DNA of 64,000 nt from Acidimicrobiales bacterium (GTDB taxonomy: Bacteria; Actinomycetota; Acidimicrobiia; Acidimicrobiales; Aldehydirespiratoraceae), in the NCBI GenBank assembly GCA_029247365.1, contig JAQWLJ010000073.1, forward strand, positions 1 through 64,000, in the 5' to 3' direction. Both the position numbers and the translations under genes were made by a program. Shown piece by piece: positions 33,422 to 42,940 of the stretch. The notes below the pieces were generated by a model. The model was not told the DNA's origin, searched no databases, and saw nothing but the letters and a program-made list of their open reading frames with translations. The number at the start of each line of letters is the position of its first letter. The first letter of the stretch is position 1.

Positions 33422-34605
33422 CGACGCACCAGGACCGACGAACCGTGGCCGAAGAGGCCTTGGTTGGCACTGATGCCCACCCGAGCGCCATCGACCTGGC
33501 GCTGTCCAGCTTCGCCGCGCAGCTGCCAGACAAGTTCGCACACCTGGGCGATCGCCTGAGCAGGCACAGCCTCGCCGAACGCACCAAGACCGCCGGACGG
33601 GTTGACCGGGAGCCGGCCGCCGATCTCGGTGTGGCCACCGCGCAGCATCTGCTCGGCCTCGCCTTCAGCGCAGAATCCGAGCTGTTCATACCAGTCGAGT
33701 TCGAGCGACGAGGACAGGTCGTACACCTCCGCGACATCGACATCTTCGGGGCCGAGACCGGCCTCCTCGTACACCTTGTCGCCGATCGACTGCTTGAAGC
33801 CACGGAGCGGTTCGGGAGTGGCGCCGGCCGAATCAGTGGCGATGTACGGCAGATCGATCATCATGTCGGGATAGGTAGGTGTAACGGTGGACAGCCCACC
33901 GATGCGGACAGGGTCTTCGTGACCGAGCGACCGGGCGTAGTCGAGCGAACACACCACCAGCGCTGCACCACCGTCGGAGGTGGCGCAGATGTCGAGCAGG
34001 CGGAGCGGATCGGAAACGACGGGCGAGTTCATCACATCGTCGACGTCGTACTCCTTGGTGAAACGGGCCCGCTCGTTGTGCACCGCGTGGCGAGAGTTCT
34101 TCACCTTGACTCGGGCAAAATCCTCGCTTGTCGCACCATACATATCAATGCGGCGACGCGCGTTGAGGCCGAAGTACACAGGGTTGGTGGAGCCCACGAG
34201 CTTGAACCGCAGCCAATCGAGGTCGTCGGGGCGATCGCCTTCGTTGGGCTTCAAGAACCCCTTGGGCGTCGTGTCGGCGCCGACGACGAGCGCAACGTCC
34301 GTCGCCCCCGACAGGATCTGGCCACGGGCGATCTGAAGCGCTGTGACGCCGGAGGCGCAGGCCGAGTAGCTCGACGACACCTGGGCGCCGTTGAACCCCA
34401 GTGCCCGCGCGAACGTGGAACCCGCGACATAGCCGGGGTAGCCGTTGCGGACGGTGATGGCACCAGAGATGTAGCCGACGTCTTTCCAATCGACGCCTGC
34501 TTCGGCGAGCGCTTCGCGAGCTGCAAAGGTGCCGTACTCGGCGAAGTTCCGACCCCACTTCCCCCAGGGATGCATACCGACGCCGATAATCGCAAGGTCT
34601 TCCAT
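33418..34605 (-). CDS. Thiolase-like lipid-transfer protein (SCP2-thiolase/Ltp family)
   Basis: 395 residues with the SCP-x thiolase-like fold: IIGVGMHPWGKWG at the start, the nucleophile-loop SSYSACASGVTALQIA, and NPSGGLGAFGE near the end. The last motif lacks the His of the usual GHP-x-GATG, so normal thiolysis is doubtful. This resembles Ltp2-type enzymes, which act as retro-aldolases with a DUF35 partner in steroid side-chain removal. The adjacent upstream gene encodes just such a DUF35/OB-fold protein 2 nt away, which supports a heteromeric aldolase. The actual substrate is unknown. Confidence 0.85.
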   Translation of the reverse strand: MEDLAIIGVGMHPWGKWGRNFAEYGTFAAREALAEAGVDWKDVGYISGAITVRNGYPGYVAGSTFARALGFNGAQVSSSYSACASGVTALQIARGQILSGATDVALVVGADTTPKGFLKPNEGDRPDDLDWLRFKLVGSTNPVYFGLNARRRIDMYGATSEDFARVKVKNSRHAVHNERARFTKEYDVDDVMNSPVVSDPLRLLDICATSDGGAALVVCSLDYARSLGHEDPVRIGGLSTVTPTYPDMMIDLPYIATDSAGATPEPLRGFKQSIGDKVYEEAGLGPEDVDVAEVYDLSSSLELDWYEQLGFCAEGEAEQMLRGGHTEIGGRLPVNPSGGLGAFGEAVPAQAIAQVCELVWQLRGEAGQRQVDGARVGISANQGLFGHGSSVLVRR

Positions 34606-34607
34606 CG

Positions 34608-35063
34608 TCAGCTCCCCTCACCGGCGGCGACGGGGCGCCACTTCCAGACGGTGTATTCGTTCTCGTCGTCTTCATGCAGCACGTCGATGCAGAGCTCCAT
34701 CTCCATGCCGATCTCGAGATCGTCAGGAGTGATGCCCTGAGGGCACTGGCCAAGGACGACCATCTGCTCCCTTTCGAGCGTGACCGCAGCAATCGTGATC
34801 GGCTCGTAGGGATCGGTGTTGGCCACAAACGGCGGCGGCGGTGCGTACGAGCTGGTCGTATAGCTCCACACGCGGCCGGTGTTCGACAGCAAGCACTCTT
34901 CGAGATCGGCACCAACTGCGGCAGGATCACCGCCGGCCATGCCGGCCTGGTGGGCCGGGAAGAAGTAGGACTCCCGATCGGGCACCTTGGCGCCGATCAG
35001 ATGGGCGATGCCATCGACCTCGGTAAAGAGGCCCTCGACGGCAGGTACACGGGTCTTCGTCAC
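34608..35063 (-). CDS. DUF35 OB-fold protein, partner of the thiolase-like enzyme
   Basis: A 151-residue protein with the DUF35 pattern: SNTGRVWSYTTSSYAPPPPF, PYEPITIAAVTLE, MVVLGQ and LEIGMEMELCI. Its N-terminal half keeps only isolated cysteines (ECLLSNTG), so the zinc ribbon normally present is degenerate. The start is a GTG at 35063 with TACCGT 8 nt upstream; the much longer frame that continues upstream is antisense to the next gene and rejected. DUF35 proteins bind and activate thiolase-fold partners, matching the gene 2 nt downstream. Confidence 0.8.
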   Translation of the reverse strand: MTKTRVPAVEGLFTEVDGIAHLIGAKVPDRESYFFPAHQAGMAGGDPAAVGADLEECLLSNTGRVWSYTTSSYAPPPPFVANTDPYEPITIAAVTLEREQMVVLGQCPQGITPDDLEIGMEMELCIDVLHEDDENEYTVWKWRPVAAGEGS

Positions 35064-35110
35064 AGAATGGAACGGTACCCCGCCATGCAGCCGACGGTGA
35101 ACCCACGCTG

Positions 35111-35116
35111 TACGGT
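35111..35116 (+). promoter_or_regulatory. -10 hexamer TACGGT of the 35124 gene (leaderless)
   Basis: TACGGT, then CCGGCCC, then ATG at 35124; no Shine-Dalgarno. It decides the start of the gene, because the frame is open far upstream. Confidence 0.5.
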
Positions 35117-35123
35117 CCGGCCC

Positions 35124-36242
35124 ATGAGCAACGAGCACTCCATCTCCTCGTGGGACGATTTCCCCGTCCACCAGACATCTGAGTTCATCCGCCACGCAGC
35201 GACGTCGGACCGGAATTTCTACGACCGCTATTACTTCAACATGCACTCGTCTTCCGACGAGTTCTTCGCCATCTTCAGCCTCGGTCAGTACCCGAACCTC
35301 GGGACAACCGACGCCTTTCTCGCGGTCACCAAGGGCGATGTCCAACGCATCATGCGGGCCAGCAAGCCGCTCGAGAACCGCATGGACATATCGGTTGGTC
35401 CGCTGCGTATCGAGATCATCGAGCCGCTCCACAAGCTTCGGGTGGTCGTCGAGCCAAACGACGCCGATATTTCGATGGACGTCACCTGGACAGGCTCGAT
35501 CCCGGCGTTCGAGGAGCCTCGGCAGTACCTTCGCAGCCGCGGCACCGTCGTCTTTGACACCCAGCGGTTTGCCCAACTCGGGCGATGGGAGGGCACGCTC
35601 ACCGTCGCCGGCGACGACATCGCCATCACGCCCGACTGTTGTGGCGGCAATCGAGATCGCTCGTGGGGAATCCGGCCCGTCGGCGAGAAGCAGCCAGACG
35701 GCATTCGACAGTCGATCTCGATCATGCCGGGCATGTGGAACTACATGCCGCATGACTATGGCGATCACTCGATCGTTTACATGTGCCACGAGAAGCCCGA
35801 CGGGGAGCGGCCACTCGAGGAAGCGGTGCGGGTCTGGACCGACCCGGAGCGTCCGATCGAATGGCTCGGCCGGCCCGAATGGGAACACGACATGATCAGC
35901 GGGAGTCGGCTGCTCAGCAGCAGTCGCCTGCTCCTTCCGGATGCACCGGAAGGACCCATCACCATCGACGTCAAGCCACTCATCACCAACTTCATCTCGA
36001 TCGGGACCGGCTACGGCATCGACGAGGACTGGCGCCACGGGATGTGGCAGGGCGAAGAAGAGGTGGTACAAGCCCTCGAATATCCCGTTGACGAGATCAA
36101 GGGGCTCGCCCAGTACGGCGTCGTCGACTCGGTTGGCGAATTCACCTACGGCGACAACGTCGGATACGGCCTGTACGAGCACGGGTTTTTCGGCCCGTTC
36201 CCGCCTATGAACCTGCACGACCGCGGTGACCTTCACCCCTGA
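35124..36242 (+). CDS. Hypothetical protein, possibly lipocalin/CrtC-like fold
   Basis: 372 residues, rich in beta-strand with many aromatic and acidic positions (RYYFNMHSSSDEFFAIFSLG, IRIEIIEPLHKLRVVVEP-like strands, GGNRDRSWGIRPVG). The NRDRSWGIR motif and overall layout recall the AttH/CrtC (hydroxyneurosporene synthase) and related uncharacterised families, which have two lipocalin-like halves; this is a tentative fold assignment. No signal peptide. Divergent from the DUF35-thiolase-crotonase operon, suggesting a link to the same lipid pathway. Function unknown. Confidence 0.7.
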   Translation: MSNEHSISSWDDFPVHQTSEFIRHAATSDRNFYDRYYFNMHSSSDEFFAIFSLGQYPNLGTTDAFLAVTKGDVQRIMRASKPLENRMDISVGPLRIEIIEPLHKLRVVVEPNDADISMDVTWTGSIPAFEEPRQYLRSRGTVVFDTQRFAQLGRWEGTLTVAGDDIAITPDCCGGNRDRSWGIRPVGEKQPDGIRQSISIMPGMWNYMPHDYGDHSIVYMCHEKPDGERPLEEAVRVWTDPERPIEWLGRPEWEHDMISGSRLLSSSRLLLPDAPEGPITIDVKPLITNFISIGTGYGIDEDWRHGMWQGEEEVVQALEYPVDEIKGLAQYGVVDSVGEFTYGDNVGYGLYEHGFFGPFPPMNLHDRGDLHP

Positions 36243-36265
36243 TCGACACCTACGCTCTCCAGCGG

Positions 36266-37165
36266 ATGTCTCCCTCGATGCTCCCGCCGCCTCCCCCGCG
36301 GCCTCCATGGTCCCTTCCACCACCGCCTCCGCCGCCGACATACACCCGCCAGGCCAAGACGAAATGGAAGGACGAATCACGACCGCCGTCAGTCCCATAC
36401 CTCGAAGGATCACGGTGGGGGCTCGGCGATGCTGCCATCGCAACGCTGATCTACTTTCTCACCTCGGTCGGCTTGGCACTGCTGGTCGTCGTTGTCATCG
36501 ATGCCGACCCTCTCGATGGTCCATGGTTTCCGATCACCCTGATCGTGCCCCAGCTGTTGCAGTTGGCGTTCGTGGTCTGGACGGCCCGTCACCGAGGTAG
36601 CGGGCTCGGCATAGATTTCGGCTTCGCGTTCCAGCGGAAGGACATAGCGATCGGAGCGATGTTGTTCGTCGTTGGCATCGTCGCTGCCGGCGTCGTCGCT
36701 GCCGCGATGGACGCGGCGGGGGTCGAGCCCCCAACGTCGGCGGTTGCCGAGCTGACCGAAGACGCGGTCGACGGTCGACCCGACGAGGCCGACGGCCGCC
36801 GTGAGCCCGGCGACGACGACAACGGGGCCACGGACCCCGATACCGGATCGGGTATCACGATCTGGATCGTGGTCGTAGCGATCCTTGCGGCGACTGCGGT
36901 TCCAGTGATTGAGGAACTCGGCTACCGCGGCCTCCTCTTCGGCGCCCTCGTCAAACGGGGTCACTCTGAATGGTGGGCGGTGGTGATGTCGTCGTTCATC
37001 TTCGCGATCGTGCATCTCGAGCCAACGCGGACCCCGATCATCTTCGTGCTCGGCCTGGTCCTTGGCTGGGGCCGGAAGCTCACAAACCGCATCGGCGCAA
37101 GCATCATCGCCCACGCAATCATCAACGCACTGGCCTTCGTTGCTCTCCTGACCGCCCTTTCCTAG
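36266..37165 (+). CDS. CPBP-family intramembrane protease
   Basis: 299 residues. The N-terminus is Pro-rich and cytoplasmic (runs of seven and eight prolines near 8-25), followed by about six transmembrane helices. The CPBP (Abi/Rce1-like) motifs are present: EELGYRG (Glu-Glu and Arg), FIFAIVH and HAIIN, the metal-binding residues. An acidic insertion (about 160-195) lies before the catalytic helices. In bacteria such proteins process peptides or modify membrane proteins; the substrate is unknown. It is 23 nt downstream of the lipocalin-like gene; a TACGCT hexamer lies 9 nt before its ATG. Confidence 0.85.
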   Translation: MSPSMLPPPPPRPPWSLPPPPPPPTYTRQAKTKWKDESRPPSVPYLEGSRWGLGDAAIATLIYFLTSVGLALLVVVVIDADPLDGPWFPITLIVPQLLQLAFVVWTARHRGSGLGIDFGFAFQRKDIAIGAMLFVVGIVAAGVVAAAMDAAGVEPPTSAVAELTEDAVDGRPDEADGRREPGDDDNGATDPDTGSGITIWIVVVAILAATAVPVIEELGYRGLLFGALVKRGHSEWWAVVMSSFIFAIVHLEPTRTPIIFVLGLVLGWGRKLTNRIGASIIAHAIINALAFVALLTALS

Positions 37166-37197
37166 GCACGCACACAAGACCGCCGCGCGGCCACTGC

Positions 37198-37203
37198 TAC
37201 AGT
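37198..37203 (+). promoter_or_regulatory. -10 hexamer TACAGT of the gcvP transcript
   Basis: TACAGT lies about 20 nt before the first aptamer of the glycine riboswitch, which would place the transcription start near 37210. No clear -35 is seen. Confidence 0.4.
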
Positions 37204-37209
37204 CGGCCC

Positions 37210-37410
37210 TGCGTCGTCTGTTACAGCGGGAGAGTTCTCACCTTGAGTGAGGCGCCGAAGGAGCAACCGTCCCGGAACCTCTCAGGCACCCCGACCGCCG
37301 AAACGTGGACGTCTCGGGAGAGTGGTGCTCTGTGCACCCGCCGAAGGGGAAAGCCGGCAACGGCGAAGCTCTCAGGCATCCGGACCGAGCGGGAACCAGC
37401 ACCTCGCCCA
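37210..37410 (+). promoter_or_regulatory. Tandem glycine riboswitch
   Basis: Two glycine aptamers in series. The first (about 37224-37300) has GCGGGAGAG, GGCGCCGAAGGAGCAA and CCTCTCAGGCACC; the second (about 37311-37392) has CTCGGGAGAGT, CCGCCGAAGGGGAAAGCC and GCTCTCAGGCATCCGGACCGAG. These repeated GGGAGA/GCCGAAGG-G/CTCTCAGGC blocks are the conserved core of the family. It ends about 20 nt before the ribosome site of gcvP, so glycine binding should turn on gcvP expression; the mechanism (termination or ribosome access) is not evident. Confidence 0.93.
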
Positions 37411-37423
37411 CCCGGGAGTTCCC

Positions 37424-40327
37424 ATGTCCAACAACATGCACACTAAAGAGCACGGCCCTTCGCTCGCCGACCAGGAGGGTCGTGACTCGTTCGAGACCCG
37501 CCACATCGGACCGACCGCGGCCGATCGCGACCAGATGCTCGGAACCGTCGGCGTAGCCTCGGTCGCTGATCTGATCGATCGCACCGTGCCCAGCGATATC
37601 CGCCTGGACCGACCTCTCGACCTTCCCGAGCCGCTCGGTCAACTGGGGGCCCAGGAGGCCCTGCGAGCCATCGCTGAGGGCAACCGAGAGTACGTGTCAC
37701 TGATCGGCATGGGGTACCACCCCACGGTTACGCCGCCGGTCATCCGTCGCAACGTCCTCGAAAACCCGGGCTGGTACACGGCCTACACCCCGTATCAGCC
37801 AGAGATCTCGCAGGGCCGCCTTGAGGCGCTGCTGAACTTCCAGACGATGGTGATCGAGCTCTCCGGCATGGAGGTCGCCAACGCGTCGCTTCTCGACGAG
37901 CCGACCGCTGCGGCCGAAGCGATGACGATGCTGCACCGGGTCAACAAGGACAAACCCGGTGACCGGTTCCTCATCGACCCTGCGGCGCATCCCCAGACCA
38001 TCACTGTTGTCGAGACACGCGCGGAACCAATCGGTCTGGCGACCGTCGTGGCCGACCCACTCACGGCCGACCTCGACGGCGTGTTTGGTCTCCTCGTGCA
38101 ATATCCAGGTTCTACCGGCGGGCTGCCCGACCTCGCCGCGATCATCGACCGAGCGCACCAGGCGGGCGCACTGGTCGCAGTCGCCGCTGATCCGCTTGCG
38201 CTCGTCGTGCTCACGCCGCCCGGCGAACTCGGGGCCGATGTCGTCGTCGGTTCGACCCAGCGCTTCGGCGTCCCGTTGGGCTTCGGTGGACCGCACGCCG
38301 CCTACTTTGCGACCCGCGATTCGTTCCAACGCAGCCTTCCCGGCCGCGTCGTCGGTGTTTCCGTCGACAGGAAGGGCCGCGCCGCGCTTCGTCTCGCGCT
38401 ACAAACCCGCGAACAGCACATCCGACGCGAGAAAGCGACCTCGAACATCTGCACGTCGCAGGTCCTGCTCGCCGTGATGGCATCGTTCTTTGCTCTCTAC
38501 CACGGTCCAACGGGGCTCCGCGAGATCGCCGGCCGTACCAACCGGCTGGCTGGCATCTTGGCTCTCGGCCTCGAACGAGGCGGCATCGAACTCGTCCACG
38601 AGCACTTCTTCGACACGGTTTGTGCCCGCGTGCCGGGCCGGGCCGACAAGGTGATGGCGATGGCGCTCGCCCATGGGATCAACCTACGGCGGGTCGATGA
38701 CGACACGGTCGCGGCGAACCTCGACCAGACCACCGATCGAAGAGTCATCGAACGGGTGTGGCGGGCATTCGGTGTGGAAGCCGATCTCAACGCACTCGAA
38801 GCCGAACACTTCGACCCGCGCCCCGGTGAGCTTGCGCGGACCTCACCCCCACTCGTCCACCCTGTCTTTGAGGCGTACCACTCAGAGACCGAGTTGGTCC
38901 GCTACATGCGGATGCTTGTCAACCGTGACATCGCCCTCGACCGGTCGATGATCCCGCTCGGTTCGTGCACCATGAAGCTCAACGCAGCGACCGAGATGGA
39001 ACCGGTGAGTTGGCCCGAGTTCGCAGCGATCCATCCGTTCGCGCCGGTCGATCAAACCATCGGCTACCAGCGAATGATCGACCAACTCGAACGGTGGCTG
39101 GTCGAGATCACCGGCTATGACGCAGTGTCACTGCAGCCCAACAGCGGCGCGCAGGGCGAACTGGCAGGCTTGCTTGCGATCCGTGGTTACCACCGCAGCC
39201 GCGGCGACCACCACCGCGACATCTGTCTAATCCCGTCGTCGGCTCATGGCACCAATGCGGCTTCCGCGGTCATGGCAGGCATGCGCGTTGCGGTTGTCGA
39301 GTGCGATGACCAGGGCAACGTCGATGTCGCCCACCTAGACACGATGGTGACCGAGCACTGCGACCAGCTCGCGGTATTGATGATCACGTACCCGTCAACC
39401 CACGGCGTTTTTGAGGTCGAGGTCCGGACCATTTGTGAGATGGTCCACGACGCCGGCGGCCAGGTGTACCTCGACGGCGCAAACCTCAACGCAATGGTCG
39501 GGCTCGCCCAGCCCGGCTCGTTCGGGGCCGATGTCAGCCACCTCAACCTGCACAAAACGTTCTGCATTCCGCACGGTGGCGGTGGCCCCGGGGTTGGCCC
39601 GATCGGTGTTGGCGCCCACCTTGCGCCGTTCCTCCCGAACCATCCACTCAATCCGGTTGCCGGCCCACCCACCGGACCCGGCCCGATCGCCGCCGCACCG
39701 TGGGGGTCGGCTGGCATCTTGCCGATCCCCTGGATGTACATCCGGATGATGGGTGGTGAAGGGCTTCGTCGCGCGACCGAGATGGCGATCCTCAACGCCA
39801 ACTACATCGCGGCGCGCCTCGACCCGTACTTTCCGGTGCTCTACCGGGGGGCGGACGGCTTCGTCGCTCATGAATGCATCCTTGACACCCGCGTGCTCAA
39901 GGACGACACCGGCATCACCGTCGACGACATTGCAAAACGGTTGATCGACTTCGGATTCCACGCACCGACGATGTCGTTCCCGGTCGCTGGAACGCTGATG
40001 GTCGAACCAACCGAGAGCGAGTCTCTCGCCGAGATTGACCGGTTCTGCGATGCCATGATCGCCATCCACGACGAAGCGATGCGGGTCAAGGCCGGCGACT
40101 GGCCTGGCGACGACAACCCACTAGTGAACGCGCCACATCCGGCCGACGACGTGATCGCCGACGATTGGCCACATGCGTATTCCCGTAAGGTTGCGGCCCA
40201 CCCGCAAGCGTTCGACCGGGCCAACAAGTACTGGCCACCGGTCGGCCGCATCGACGGCGTGGCGGGCGATCGAAACCTCGTATGCAGCTGCCCACCTCTC
40301 GAAACGCTGGCCTATGTCCCAAGGTGA
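37424..40327 (+). CDS. gcvP: Glycine dehydrogenase (decarboxylating), P-protein
   Basis: PLP enzyme that decarboxylates glycine and passes the aminomethyl group to lipoyl-GcvH. The 967-residue product is the fused long form. It has [13 protein letters not shown] at the N-terminus, [10 protein letters not shown], the C-terminal PLP lysine in [16 protein letters not shown], and [13 protein letters not shown] at 37424 has GGGAG 6 nt upstream; the frame further upstream is riboswitch. gcvT and gcvH lie in a separate cluster 13-20 kb away, so only the P-protein is under the riboswitch here. Confidence 0.97.
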   Translation: MSNNMHTKEHGPSLADQEGRDSFETRHIGPTAADRDQMLGTVGVASVADLIDRTVPSDIRLDRPLDLPEPLGQLGAQEALRAIAEGNREYVSLIGMGYHPTVTPPVIRRNVLENPGWYTAYTPYQPEISQGRLEALLNFQTMVIELSGMEVANASLLDEPTAAAEAMTMLHRVNKDKPGDRFLIDPAAHPQTITVVETRAEPIGLATVVADPLTADLDGVFGLLVQYPGSTGGLPDLAAIIDRAHQAGALVAVAADPLALVVLTPPGELGADVVVGSTQRFGVPLGFGGPHAAYFATRDSFQRSLPGRVVGVSVDRKGRAALRLALQTREQHIRREKATSNICTSQVLLAVMASFFALYHGPTGLREIAGRTNRLAGILALGLERGGIELVHEHFFDTVCARVPGRADKVMAMALAHGINLRRVDDDTVAANLDQTTDRRVIERVWRAFGVEADLNALEAEHFDPRPGELARTSPPLVHPVFEAYHSETELVRYMRMLVNRDIALDRSMIPLGSCTMKLNAATEMEPVSWPEFAAIHPFAPVDQTIGYQRMIDQLERWLVEITGYDAVSLQPNSGAQGELAGLLAIRGYHRSRGDHHRDICLIPSSAHGTNAASAVMAGMRVAVVECDDQGNVDVAHLDTMVTEHCDQLAVLMITYPSTHGVFEVEVRTICEMVHDAGGQVYLDGANLNAMVGLAQPGSFGADVSHLNLHKTFCIPHGGGGPGVGPIGVGAHLAPFLPNHPLNPVAGPPTGPGPIAAAPWGSAGILPIPWMYIRMMGGEGLRRATEMAILNANYIAARLDPYFPVLYRGADGFVAHECILDTRVLKDDTGITVDDIAKRLIDFGFHAPTMSFPVAGTLMVEPTESESLAEIDRFCDAMIAIHDEAMRVKAGDWPGDDNPLVNAPHPADDVIADDWPHAYSRKVAAHPQAFDRANKYWPPVGRIDGVAGDRNLVCSCPPLETLAYVPR

Positions 40328-40330
40328 CGA

Positions 40331-40353
40331 TAGGATGAACCAGAACACGTTCT
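40331..40353 (+). promoter_or_regulatory. Promoter with palindromic operator (AGAACACGTTCT)
   Basis: TAGGAT (40331-40336) is a -10 candidate; the exact inverted repeat AGAAC-AC-GTTCT (40342-40353) lies where transcription would start. The AAC-N2-GTT core resembles TetR-family operators such as that of KstR (TNNAACNNGTTNNA, one mismatch here). Probably a repressor site for the luciferase-like gene. Confidence 0.5.
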
Positions 40354-40374
40354 AGTTTTTGGGAGCATTCGCGC

Positions 40375-41580
40375 ATGGAGTTCGGACTCTTCTTCAACGG
40401 TTACCTGCCCGGCCCTGCGGCCCATGACCCCGAGTCCGAGCACCTGATGCTCATGCGGGAAGCGCAGTACGCCATCCACGCCGACGACTTCAATTGGAAG
40501 TACACCTGGTTCGGCGAGCACCACGCCCTCACCGAGTACAGCCACATGTCTGCGCCGTACCCGTTTATGGGATACGTCGCCGGTCAGACCAACCGCATCC
40601 ACATCGGTTCAGCGATCACGTCGTTCCCCACCGCCAAGGAGCACCCGGTCCGAATCGCCGAGCGCGCTGCGATGATGGACCACCTCACCGAGGGCCGCTT
40701 CGAGTTCGGCACTGGCCGAGGAGCGGGCAGCCACGAAGTCCGTACCTTCAACGGCACCGAGCTCTCCGAGACTAAGGCCATGTGGGACGAAGTCGCTCAT
40801 GAGATCCCGCGCATGTGGGAGCAGAAGGACTACCAGTTCGACGGTGAGCACTTCTCGGTCCCGACACCGCACAACATCCTGCCGAAGCCCTACGGCAAGG
40901 GTCATCCGCCAATCTGGGTGGCATGTGGCAACCCGGCCACGTTCGCGAAGGCCGGCTCGCACGGCATCGGCGCGATCGCCTTCAACTTCGAACCGATCCA
41001 CAACCTCAAGGGCCGAGTCGAGGCCTACAAGGAAGCGGCCGAGAACGTCACCGACCAGATCGGCCAGTACCAGAACAACAACGTGATGATGACAAACGCA
41101 GTCATCTGTCTCGAAGATCGCGACGAGGCCCGAGCCATGGCCAAGCGCAACCTGCGCGGCTACCGGGTGACGATGGTCAACCTGTACCACGACTCAATGC
41201 CTCAGAGCCCCGATGCTGTGGTGTGGCCGAATCCTCGCGACCGCTTCGAACTCGACGACGCAATGCTCGACTTCGCCATCGAGGGTGGCTACATGCTCTG
41301 TGGCAACCCCGAGGAGGTATGCGAACAGGTACAGACCTACCAGGACGTTGGCTGCGACCAGCTCGTGTTCGGGACCCCCGACGAGGGCTACAGCCACGAT
41401 CAGGTCCTCGAGATGATCGAATGCTTCGGCAACGGCGTGATCCCCGAGTTCGACAAGGATCCGGTGCACCGCACGACCAGAATGCGGGAGGCCGCGGTGC
41501 CTCAGTTCCCCGAGTTCAACGGCGAGGTCGACCCGGTCGTCAACCAGGCCGTGCCGCCAGAGTTCGCCATCAGCGTCTGA
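40375..41580 (+). CDS. LLM-class flavin-dependent oxidoreductase
   Basis: 401-residue member of the bacterial luciferase-like superfamily: FGLFFNGYLPG at the start, WFGEHHALTEY in the flavin region, IGSAITSFPTAKEHPVRIAE and LTEGRFEFGTGRG. It should be a flavin monooxygenase or dehydrogenase working with a separate reductase. GGGAG lies 9 nt before the ATG, so it is a leadered gene. It follows gcvP but with its own promoter and operator. The substrate is unknown; the KstR-like operator hints at lipid or sterol metabolism. Confidence 0.9.
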   Translation: MEFGLFFNGYLPGPAAHDPESEHLMLMREAQYAIHADDFNWKYTWFGEHHALTEYSHMSAPYPFMGYVAGQTNRIHIGSAITSFPTAKEHPVRIAERAAMMDHLTEGRFEFGTGRGAGSHEVRTFNGTELSETKAMWDEVAHEIPRMWEQKDYQFDGEHFSVPTPHNILPKPYGKGHPPIWVACGNPATFAKAGSHGIGAIAFNFEPIHNLKGRVEAYKEAAENVTDQIGQYQNNNVMMTNAVICLEDRDEARAMAKRNLRGYRVTMVNLYHDSMPQSPDAVVWPNPRDRFELDDAMLDFAIEGGYMLCGNPEEVCEQVQTYQDVGCDQLVFGTPDEGYSHDQVLEMIECFGNGVIPEFDKDPVHRTTRMREAAVPQFPEFNGEVDPVVNQAVPPEFAISV

Positions 41581-41590
41581 GCCTCGGCGC

Positions 41591-42043
41591 TCACTCGGTG
41601 GCGGTGTCGAACTCCCCCACCAGCACCTGCATGTCGCCGAGCGGTCCGCCCGGCGCGATGAAGTGTTCGTAATAGCGACTGAACCGCCCCTGCAGCACGT
41701 CGTCGATCTTGGCCTGGTCGTAGTCAAGGGTGAAAAAGCTCGGATGGCCGAGCTCTTCAGCGGCGCTCCTGCTGGCGTCGGCATCGCCGACTGCCCAGAC
41801 CACGCCGATCAACCCTTCGCCCCGCTCATCAAGGATCTTCTGGACGTGGTTGTCGGTGCCGTCGATGGGAGCGACGAGCTCAACACCGCCGTCCCACGAC
41901 ATAAGGATCTGCACGCCAAACACGGCCGCCTCGTCCTCGTCGGCACTGTGGAACGTGCACCCGAGCAGTTTCTCAAAGTACGCCCGCCCTGCCTCCAGGT
42001 CGCGAACGGCCATAACCACTCGATTCACTCCTAGCTCTCGCAT
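41591..42043 (-). CDS. VOC-superfamily protein (glyoxalase/dioxygenase fold)
   Basis: 150 residues with two beta-alpha-beta-beta-beta modules: NRVVMAVRDLEAGRAYFEKLLGC at the start and a second unit around GLIGVVWAVGDADASRSAAEEL. Metal ligands (His/Glu) are not clearly placed: the first-strand His is replaced by Val, so catalysis is uncertain. GAGG precedes the ATG. It converges on the luciferase-like gene with 10 nt between stops and lies divergent to the CitE-like gene. Confidence 0.75.
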   Translation of the reverse strand: MRELGVNRVVMAVRDLEAGRAYFEKLLGCTFHSADEDEAAVFGVQILMSWDGGVELVAPIDGTDNHVQKILDERGEGLIGVVWAVGDADASRSAAEELGHPSFFTLDYDQAKIDDVLQGRFSRYYEHFIAPGGPLGDMQVLVGEFDTATE

Positions 42044-42091
42044 CGGTCCTCAATGGGTTCTCGCATGACGACACGCTGCCAGACCGACGCG

Positions 42092-42097
42092 TAGGGT
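42092..42097 (+). promoter_or_regulatory. -10 hexamer TAGGGT of the CitE-like gene (leaderless)
   Basis: TAGGGT, then GCCAGC, then the GTG at 42104; no ribosome-binding site. Confidence 0.5.
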
Positions 42098-42103
42098 GCC
42101 AGC

Positions 42104-42940
42104 GTGCTGCCCCGACGAATCCGCTCGCTGCTCTTCGCCCCCGCTGTTCGCCCCGATCTGCTGCGCAAGATGCCGGCAACTGGCGCTGACGCGATGGTGA
42201 TTGATCTCGAGGACGCCACGCCACCCGACGCCAAAGAGGCCGGCCGCACGGAACTGCGCTCGGCCGTTGCCGACCTTCACGGACAGATCCCAATTTTCGC
42301 CCGGATAAATGACGCATCGACACCGTGGCATCACGACGACCTCGACTCGCTGCCCGACGGGCTCGATGCCATCGTCGTGCCAAAGCTTGAGACGATTGGC
42401 GGGCTCGACGCGCTCCAGCGCGGCCTAGAGGCTCGTGGACTCGATGTTCCCATCGTTGGCGGCATAGAGACCGGGCTTGGCGTGGCAGACGCCAGAATGC
42501 TCCTCGCTCACCCTGCTGTCGCTGCGGGATATTTCGGCGCCGAAGACTTCGTTGCTGACATGGGCGGTGTCCGCACCTCGTCGAACCACGAGGTCGCCTT
42601 CGCCCGCGCGCAAGTTGCGCTGGCTGCCCGTCTGGCCGAGATCCCAATAATGGACATGATCACCGCCGACTTCACCGATGACGAGCGCTGTCGCCGCGAG
42701 TGTGAGCAAGCCCGCCAGATCGGGTACGGCGGAAAGCTTTGCATCCACCCCGCACAGGTAGCGATCGCGAACGACGCGTTCACGCCGTCCTCCGAAGAAG
42801 TCGAGCGCGCCCACCGACTCCTGACTGCCTACGAGGACGGAAAAGCGCGAGGTGTCGCCTCGATCGCCTTCGACGGACACATGGTCGACGAACCGGTCGC
42901 CGCCCAAGCCCGCCGGGTGATCGCTCTGGCCGAGGGCTAA
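42104..42940 (+). CDS. CitE-like HpcH/HpaI family acyl-CoA lyase
   Basis: 278-residue TIM-barrel lyase of the CitE/malyl-CoA lyase group: [29 protein letters not shown] (metal Glu/Asp), [26 protein letters not shown] and [11 protein letters not shown]. Such enzymes cleave or form malyl-CoA, methylmalyl-CoA or 3-hydroxy-3-methylglutaryl-CoA. It converges on a MaoC-type hydratase with stops overlapping by 2 bases, the pairing seen in mycobacteria (Rv2498c-Rv2499c), so a joint role in C5/C6 acyl-CoA metabolism such as leucine breakdown is likely. Confidence 0.88.
   Translation: MLPRRIRSLLFAPAVRPDLLRKMPATGADAMVIDLEDATPPDAKEAGRTELRSAVADLHGQIPIFARINDASTPWHHDDLDSLPDGLDAIVVPKLETIGGLDALQRGLEARGLDVPIVGGIETGLGVADARMLLAHPAVAAGYFGAEDFVADMGGVRTSSNHEVAFARAQVALAARLAEIPIMDMITADFTDDERCRRECEQARQIGYGGKLCIHPAQVAIANDAFTPSSEEVERAHRLLTAYEDGKARGVASIAFDGHMVDEPVAAQARRVIALAEG

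Noticed and set aside
34608-36443. 611-residue minus-strand frame
   Set aside because: Only its last 151 residues are a DUF35 protein; the rest is antisense to the lipocalin-like gene, which has better codon usage and its own start signal.
40342-40353. AGAACACGTTCT as a LexA box
   Set aside because: The SOS box needs four bases between GAAC and GTTC; here there are two, so a TetR-type operator fits better.
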